In this document: piece by piece, positions 7,094 to 9,471 of the stretch
How the letters are laid out: the number at the start of each line of letters is the position of its first letter
Numbering within the stretch: position 1 is the first letter of the stretch
Source: Clostridiales bacterium
GTDB lineage: Bacteria; Bacillota; Clostridia; Peptostreptococcales; Anaerovoracaceae
Reading direction: 5' to 3'
DNA length: 9,471 nt
Assembly (NCBI GenBank): GCA_012735285.1
Contig: JAAYHT010000210.1
Span: 1-9,471 of the forward strand
Notes under the pieces: generated by a model
The model's input: the letters and a program-made list of their open reading frames with translations, nothing else
Told to the model about the DNA's origin: nothing
Databases searched by the model: none
Translations under genes and position numbers: made by a program

Positions 7094-7152
7094 AATAAAA
7101 AAAGCCCCAAGGTTTGCAACTTTCCTACCAAGGGAGCGTTACTGCCTGGGGC
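7094..7152 (-). terminator. Rho-independent terminator after the small basic membrane protein gene
   Basis: Minus strand: GCCCCAGG (7145-7152) pairs with CCTTGGGGC (7104-7112), with a bulge, followed by a run of seven T (7097-7103). Shorter nested pairings (GC, AAC/GTT, TCC/GGA) close the large loop. It starts three bases beyond the stop codon of the 77-residue protein gene. Confidence 0.8.
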
Positions 7153-7155
7153 GTT

Positions 7156-7389
7156 TTATGTAATTATTATTAAACTAGCCGTACTAATAATTATAAGAGC
7201 TGTTAATAAATTCATTGAAAGGCATCCGCCTGTTACAGCTCTTCCGACTTTTCGTTCCCAACCCGCTTTTGTCGTTGGTATGCCGGTAGACCGTGCAAAT
7301 TTCTGTTTTGCTCTCGTAATACCCAGAGCTCTCTTTGCTAAAAAAGATAAACCAGGTATGCCTGTATTTGATCTTCGTTTCTTCGCCAT
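7156..7389 (-). CDS. Small basic protein with C-terminal membrane segment, unknown function
   Basis: This is a hypothetical 77-residue protein. The first about 55 residues are strongly basic and rich in Gly, Lys, Arg and Thr (MAKKRRSNTGIPGLSF, KRALGITRAKQKFARSTGIP), and the last about 20 are hydrophobic (LLTALIIISTASLIII). GITRAKQKFARSTGIPTT and GRAVTGGC give the impression of a conserved small family seen in phage-like elements, but I cannot name one. The start follows AAGGAGAG by five bases. It lies 24 bases after the PH-domain gene and before a terminator, so these two form an operon. It could bind DNA or RNA at the membrane; no role is established. Confidence 0.65.
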   Translation of the reverse strand: MAKKRRSNTGIPGLSFLAKRALGITRAKQKFARSTGIPTTKAGWERKVGRAVTGGCLSMNLLTALIIISTASLIIIT

Positions 7390-7413
7390 GTAGACTCTCC
7401 TTAAAATCTTTGT

Positions 7414-7782
7414 TTATTTAAGTAAGAATTCTGCTATCAGTTTATCAAATCGTCTAATATCAACACCTTTTTTTAAATTAATTTTTATGCGACCTGCTCT
7501 CGTCCATAATTCTACTTCAGCGTTAAAATCTATAGTACCTGCATTCTCAGTAGACCACATGTTGATGGAGGAATAAGGTAGAGAATATATCTCCACTTTT
7601 TTACCTGTAATACCCTGTGCATCTCTCACTATTAGTCGCTTGTTTGTAAATATTGCACTATCACGGAAGGTTTTATAAGCAGCTACTGCTTCTTCTCCAG
7701 TAACTAATAGATCTTTAACATCATCAGGGATTGGACATACTGATATAAAAGTCCACGTCAATATGCCTGATATTTCTGCCAT
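7414..7782 (-). CDS. Bacterial PH-domain protein (bPH_1-like)
   Basis: The 122-residue protein matches the bacterial pleckstrin-homology-like family: EEAVAAYKTFRDSAIFTNKRLIVRD, GITGKKVEIYSLPYSSI and the ending strand/helix pattern (GRIKINLKKG, DIRRFDKLIAEFLL) are typical. Sequences of this kind are widespread in Firmicutes and phages, and their functions are mostly unknown; they form small beta barrels that oligomerise or bind other proteins. There is no signal peptide or membrane segment. The start is supported by AAGGAGGT eight bases upstream. It is the first gene of a two-gene operon with the 77-residue protein. Nothing in the sequence connects it to recombination. Confidence 0.85.
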   Translation of the reverse strand: MAEISGILTWTFISVCPIPDDVKDLLVTGEEAVAAYKTFRDSAIFTNKRLIVRDAQGITGKKVEIYSLPYSSINMWSTENAGTIDFNAEVELWTRAGRIKINLKKGVDIRRFDKLIAEFLLK

Positions 7783-7812
7783 GGATAGTTACCTCCTTAA
7801 TACAAAATACTA

Positions 7813-7841
7813 TTTATATCATAATAGAAATCGTGTTCTAA
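7813..7841 (-). promoter_or_regulatory. Possible sigma-A-type promoter for the PH-domain operon
   Basis: Minus strand TTAGAA (7836-7841), a 17-base spacer and TATAAA (7813-7818), about 30 bases before the ATG. The -10 box is good but the -35 is weak, and the region is AT-rich enough for chance matches. Confidence 0.35.
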
Positions 7842-7871
7842 TAATAGTACTCTTTAAATGGTAATTAGCAG

Positions 7872-7901
7872 GAAATTTGCCAAGCCATCAGATCATACAT
7901 T
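7872..7901 (+). promoter_or_regulatory. Possible sigma-E promoter for the small plus-strand gene
   Basis: CATACATT at 7894-7901 is a perfect match to the sigma-E -10 CATACAHT, and GAAATTT (7872-7878) 15 bases upstream matches 5 of 7 positions of the -35. The start of transcription would fall near 7908, leaving a very short leader that trims into the ribosome binding site, so the assignment is uncertain. Confidence 0.35.
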
Positions 7902-7917
7902 GAATTAGGTGAGAAAG

Positions 7918-8166
7918 ATGGCTAAAGAGCTTCAGAGGGAATGGGAAGGGCTGATTGCTGATATGCCAGAGAAATATATAAAGCCTGGCATTCCAGATGA
8001 CTGCACCCATGTCGTAATCTATACTAATGGCAGCAGGGCATATCATAAGGGACTTAATCCAGAACCTGAACAGTTAAAGAGGTTGAATTGGGTTATAAGT
8101 AAGTGCTGGGATGCATTGCCATATGAAACAAAGATTAGAATCAACAGTGGATACGAGAACAAATAG
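7918..8166 (+). CDS. Small soluble protein, unknown function; candidate excision factor
   Basis: This is a hypothetical 82-residue protein with no recognised family, signal peptide or membrane segment. It has an acidic-basic helical N-terminus (MAKELQREWEGLIADMPEKY), a beta-like middle (THVVIYTNGSRAYHKG) and a helical C-terminal half. A GTG at 7909 is in frame, but ATG 7918 is preferred because AGGTGAG (7907-7913) lies just before it. It is the only element gene on the plus strand. The strong terminator overlaps its stop codon. The possible sigma-E promoter, small size and location in a recombinase element make it a candidate recombination directionality factor, as SprB is for SPbeta. This is inference from context only. 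Confidence 0.6.
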   Translation: MAKELQREWEGLIADMPEKYIKPGIPDDCTHVVIYTNGSRAYHKGLNPEPEQLKRLNWVISKCWDALPYETKIRINSGYENK

Positions 8167-8196
8167 CTAGGGAAACCCTAGCTATTACTGTTTTTT
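8162..8196 (+). terminator. Rho-independent terminator after the small plus-strand gene
   Basis: A perfect 11-bp stem (arms AATAGCTAGGG at 8162-8172 and CCCTAGCTATT at 8176-8186, loop AAA) is followed by a six-T run at 8191-8196. It includes the gene's stop codon and lies between two convergent genes, so it may also slow transcription arriving from the nuclease gene. Confidence 0.88.
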
Positions 8197-8197
8197 A

Positions 8198-9034
8198 TTA
8201 TTCTCCTACCATGCCGTCACCATCGCGGTCATCCATGTACTGATATAACCAATGGTCTTTAGTGATGGGCATCTTATATCCTGCTGCTTTTGCTTCTGCT
8301 ATAGTAACCCTACCATTTCCATCTTTGTCTACGGAAGATAGGTCAGTAGCTTTCTGATTCTCAATTAAAGCTTTATTTACCTTATCCGGATTTACGTTCT
8401 CAAACTCATCAACTATAACTTCGCCCTTGATTGTATATGTATACTTATATTTGCTTGGTATATGTGTTTCTGTATTTGGATAGGTAATTATTGCTTCGAA
8501 ATCAGTACATCCACCTGCATCTCTTATAACCTTTTCCATATAGGCCTGATTACCGTGGCGGTTAAGAGTGCTGTCCTGAGGAGTTATATTATACGCATTT
8601 GATACTCCTCCAAGTGAATCGGCTATAACATGGCCTTGGTCGTAATTTGGCAGTTCTGTACCGGGAACCTTGGCTTCGTCATGATAGTAGCGCCCATTTG
8701 AGGTTACGGGTTCCGTACTATCATCCTGTGGAACGATCTCTTTAGCTACAACTCTGACCAGTTGGCCATATTCATTTGTGAAGGCCCAATATTCCCTATC
8801 TCCAAAACCAATATCAACGGCCACGTTAGGTTCTCTGACACCGCTCATATCGCCTCCATCGACTGTAATTATAGTGTATCCGTTAAAAAGCGTTTCTTCA
8901 AAATCGTTGGAAATAGGCCCTTCATTATTGGCGCCACTGCATCCTGCAATTCCGATAGCTAAAACTAATATGACAGCCAAAACCCACCATTTCTTATAAA
9001 TACGGTGGTTTTTACTATTCTTATTTATCTTCAT
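8198..9034 (-). CDS. Lipoprotein DNA/RNA non-specific endonuclease with C-terminal Ca-binding motifs
   Basis: This 278-residue protein should be exported and lipid-anchored: a basic N-terminus, a hydrophobic segment (WWVLAVILVLAIGIAGC) and lipobox Cys32. The middle is a His-Asn nuclease domain of the Endonuclease_NS type, with DQGHVIADSLGG (catalytic His135, in the position of DRGH) and NAYNITPQDSTLNR supplying the conserved Asn residues. The C-terminus holds an EF-hand-like loop (DKDGNGRVTIAE, about 236-247) and an Excalibur-like DDRDGDGMVGE at the end, lacking the usual Cys. It probably degrades extracellular nucleic acid in a calcium-dependent manner. An upstream in-frame ATG at 9067 is rejected because GGAGG lies nine bases before ATG 9034. 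It is the element gene nearest the right end. Confidence 0.85.
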   Translation of the reverse strand: MKINKNSKNHRIYKKWWVLAVILVLAIGIAGCSGANNEGPISNDFEETLFNGYTIITVDGGDMSGVREPNVAVDIGFGDREYWAFTNEYGQLVRVVAKEIVPQDDSTEPVTSNGRYYHDEAKVPGTELPNYDQGHVIADSLGGVSNAYNITPQDSTLNRHGNQAYMEKVIRDAGGCTDFEAIITYPNTETHIPSKYKYTYTIKGEVIVDEFENVNPDKVNKALIENQKATDLSSVDKDGNGRVTIAEAKAAGYKMPITKDHWLYQYMDDRDGDGMVGE

Positions 9035-9057
9035 AAAAGAGTACCTCCGATTATGGA

Positions 9058-9086
9058 ATTGTATCATTGCTGATAAAATTCTACAA
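9058..9086 (-). promoter_or_regulatory. Probable promoter of the nuclease gene
   Basis: Minus strand TTGTAG (9081-9086), a 17-base spacer and TACAAT (9058-9063), 5 of 6 matches to the sigma-A -10. It lies inside the element, about 24 bases from the start codon, so the nuclease has its own promoter. GATACAAT also approaches a sigma-E -10, but no -35 fits. Confidence 0.45.
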
Positions 9087-9111
9087 TGCTATTAATAATA
9101 AATATATAGCT

Positions 9112-9153
9112 TAGGTATCATAGTGATGTTATTCCTATCTCTCCTTCTCCGCC
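9112..9153 (-). other. Attachment site at the distal end of the element
   Basis: The cwlJ half (9136-9153) meets the element half (9112-9133) at GG (9134-9135) within GGAAT. The element half ends ATACCTA, the inverse of the TAGGTAT that begins the other element end. Put together, the two element halves and GG form a 46-bp site with 16 of 22 symmetrical arm positions. Confidence 0.8.
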
Positions 9154-9204
9154 GGCCTCACACATAATAAGTCTGGCTAAGAGTTCTCTATCATCGAAGG
9201 GCAT
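9118..9204 (-). CDS. cwlJ: Spore cortex hydrolase CwlJ/SleB-type, 5' part of a split gene
   Basis: Translation from ATG 9204 gives 28 residues. The first 24 (starting MPFDDRELLARLIMCEAGGE) match the N-terminus of CwlJ/SleB enzymes, including the LLARLI helix and the Glu of the xEAxGE motif (Glu16), the expected catalytic acid. At 9135 the frame enters the inserted element, adds ITSL and stops. The ribosome binding site is GGAGG, ten bases upstream. Without the element the reading continues at 5460 as GEIG|MRAVATVVMNR, exactly in frame. This short piece is too small for routine gene callers and would be missed alone. It cannot be functional until joined to the 3' part. Confidence 0.9.
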   Translation of the reverse strand: MPFDDRELLARLIMCEAGGEGEIGITSL

Positions 9205-9231
9205 AAGTAAATATCCTCCATTTAATTAGTT

Positions 9232-9239
9232 ATTGTATA
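9232..9239 (-). promoter_or_regulatory. Possible -10 element of the cwlJ-gerQ promoter
   Basis: Minus strand TATACAAT matches 7 of 8 positions of the sigma-E -10 CATACAHT and would start transcription near 9225, a short distance before the ribosome binding site. No acceptable -35 lies at the right spacing. A short inverted repeat (TGCAT-TAT-ATGCA, 9243-9255) lies directly upstream. Apart from these and the transposase leader, nothing further was recognised in 9205-9451. Confidence 0.3.
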
Positions 9240-9387
9240 CTTTGCATTATATGCATTGAAACTTAAATTTGATATAGATTTGACGGTCATAAATTGGGAT
9301 AGCGGATATTATTTGGTGTTTAAAGAAATACTAATAAGGTTATGTAATGATATGAGATAATACATTTGTGTCAAAAAAGTATAAAAA

Positions 9388-9451
9388 AAGAAAGGCCTCT
9401 GATATAATGTTTTTCAACTTCAAAAACAAATATTGGAAGGAGACCTTTCTT
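9388..9451 (+). promoter_or_regulatory. Promoter and structured leader of the gene at the right edge
   Basis: TGATATAAT (9400-9408) is an extended -10 promoter with a perfect TATAAT and no clear -35. It is flanked by an inverted pair, AAGAAAGGCCTC (9388-9399) and GAGACCTTTCTT (9440-9451), 11 of 12 matching, the second covering the ribosome binding site AAGGAG. Only transcripts starting upstream of 9388 would fold it, which resembles protection of a transposase from read-through expression. Confidence 0.5.
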
Positions 9452-9471
9452 ATGAAAACAATTATAACAGA
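9452..9471 (+). CDS. Start of a probable transposase gene (partial)
   Basis: Only six full codons (MKTIIT) and part of a seventh are visible after a strong ribosome binding site. The MKTII start and the leader with an anti-read-through inverted repeat recall ISLre2/UPF0236-type transposases, but this is far too little sequence to assign a family. It is oriented away from cwlJ, just beyond its upstream region. Confidence 0.35.

Larger units (their letters stand above)
5461..9135 (-). mobile_element. Serine-recombinase intervening element in cwlJ, about 3,675 bp
   Basis: The element is bounded by a shared GGAAT core (5456-5460 and 9131-9135) and splits one reading frame encoding a CwlJ-type hydrolase; removing it restores 148 uninterrupted codons. 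It carries a large serine recombinase at its left end, then a terminator, a small basic membrane protein, a PH-domain protein, a small plus-strand unknown and a lipoprotein nuclease. It has no phage structural, replication or conjugation genes, so it is a minimal or decayed integrative element. The recombinase promoter matches sigma-E, which suggests programmed excision in the mother cell as for skin in sigK. The boundaries are seen directly; excision is inferred. Confidence 0.87.

Noticed and set aside
7094..7152. A riboswitch in the recombinase leader
   Set aside because: The nested pairing does not match a riboswitch class I know; it directly follows a stop codon and ends in a T-run, so a terminator explains it, and the predicted promoter lies downstream of it.
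8198..9067. Nuclease start at the upstream ATG 9067
   Set aside because: It would place unnatural residues before the signal peptide and has no ribosome binding site, whereas ATG 9034 has GGAGG at good spacing and a normal lipoprotein signal.
9058..9086. Sigma-E promoter for the nuclease gene from GATACAAT
   Set aside because: No -35 box is found at 13-16 bases; the sigma-A arrangement with 17-base spacing fits better.
5461..9135. Group II or group I intron interrupting cwlJ
   Set aside because: No reverse transcriptase or homing endonuclease is encoded, no intron end structure is visible, and the insert carries several genes on both strands plus a serine recombinase with att-like ends.
1..9471. 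CRISPR array, tRNA or rRNA genes
   Set aside because: No regularly spaced repeats and no cloverleaf or rRNA-like segments were seen in the window.

Overview
This window looks like the chromosome of a low-GC, endospore-forming Firmicute, most likely a Clostridia-type anaerobe. The evidence is the strong AGGAGG-type ribosome binding sites, the AT-rich intergenic DNA and the sporulation/germination genes: a SpoVAF-like GerA-family protein, a GerQ-like coat protein, a CwlJ/SleB cortex hydrolase and a cell-wall amidase. No species can be named from the sequence alone.

Layout. 1-1658 (+): the end of an ABC exporter, uracil-DNA glycosylase (ung) and lemA, closely spaced. 1743-2288 (-): an Amidase_3-type N-acetylmuramoyl-L-alanine amidase. 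2450-4092 (+): a two-helix small membrane protein, then a SpoVAF-like protein whose ribosome binding site lies in a predicted leader hairpin. 4093-5460 (-): a proline-rich GerQ-like gene downstream of the 3' part of a CwlJ-type hydrolase gene. 5461-9135: a compact integrated element of about 3.7 kb. 9136-9204 (-): the missing 5' part of the same cwlJ gene. 9205-9471: the cwlJ upstream region and the first codons of a probable transposase.

The main result is that cwlJ is split by a complete serine-recombinase element whose two ends are both in the window. The 5' piece (start 9204) encodes 24 residues including the expected catalytic Glu (motif CEAGGE), then leaves frame and stops at 9118. The 3' piece resumes at 5460. 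Joining the pieces at a shared GGAAT core (crossover probably at GG, 9134-9135 with 5459-5460) gives an uninterrupted 148-codon CwlJ/SleB protein. The two element ends together form a 46-bp imperfect dyad (16 of 22 arm positions match) centred on the same GG, as expected for the attP site of a large serine recombinase.

The recombinase gene (5483-7003) has a very good match to a mother-cell sigma-E promoter (GAATATA, 14 bp, CATACAAA) directly downstream of a terminator that isolates it from the element's other genes. This arrangement predicts a developmentally excised intervening element, analogous to skin in sigK or SPbeta in spsM: excision in the mother cell would rebuild cwlJ and reconnect the GerQ-like gene to the cwlJ promoter. 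Other genes on the element are a small basic membrane-anchored protein, a bacterial PH-domain protein, a small unknown protein with a possible sigma-E promoter (a candidate excision factor) and a lipoprotein nuclease with C-terminal calcium-binding motifs. Excision itself is inferred, not observed.
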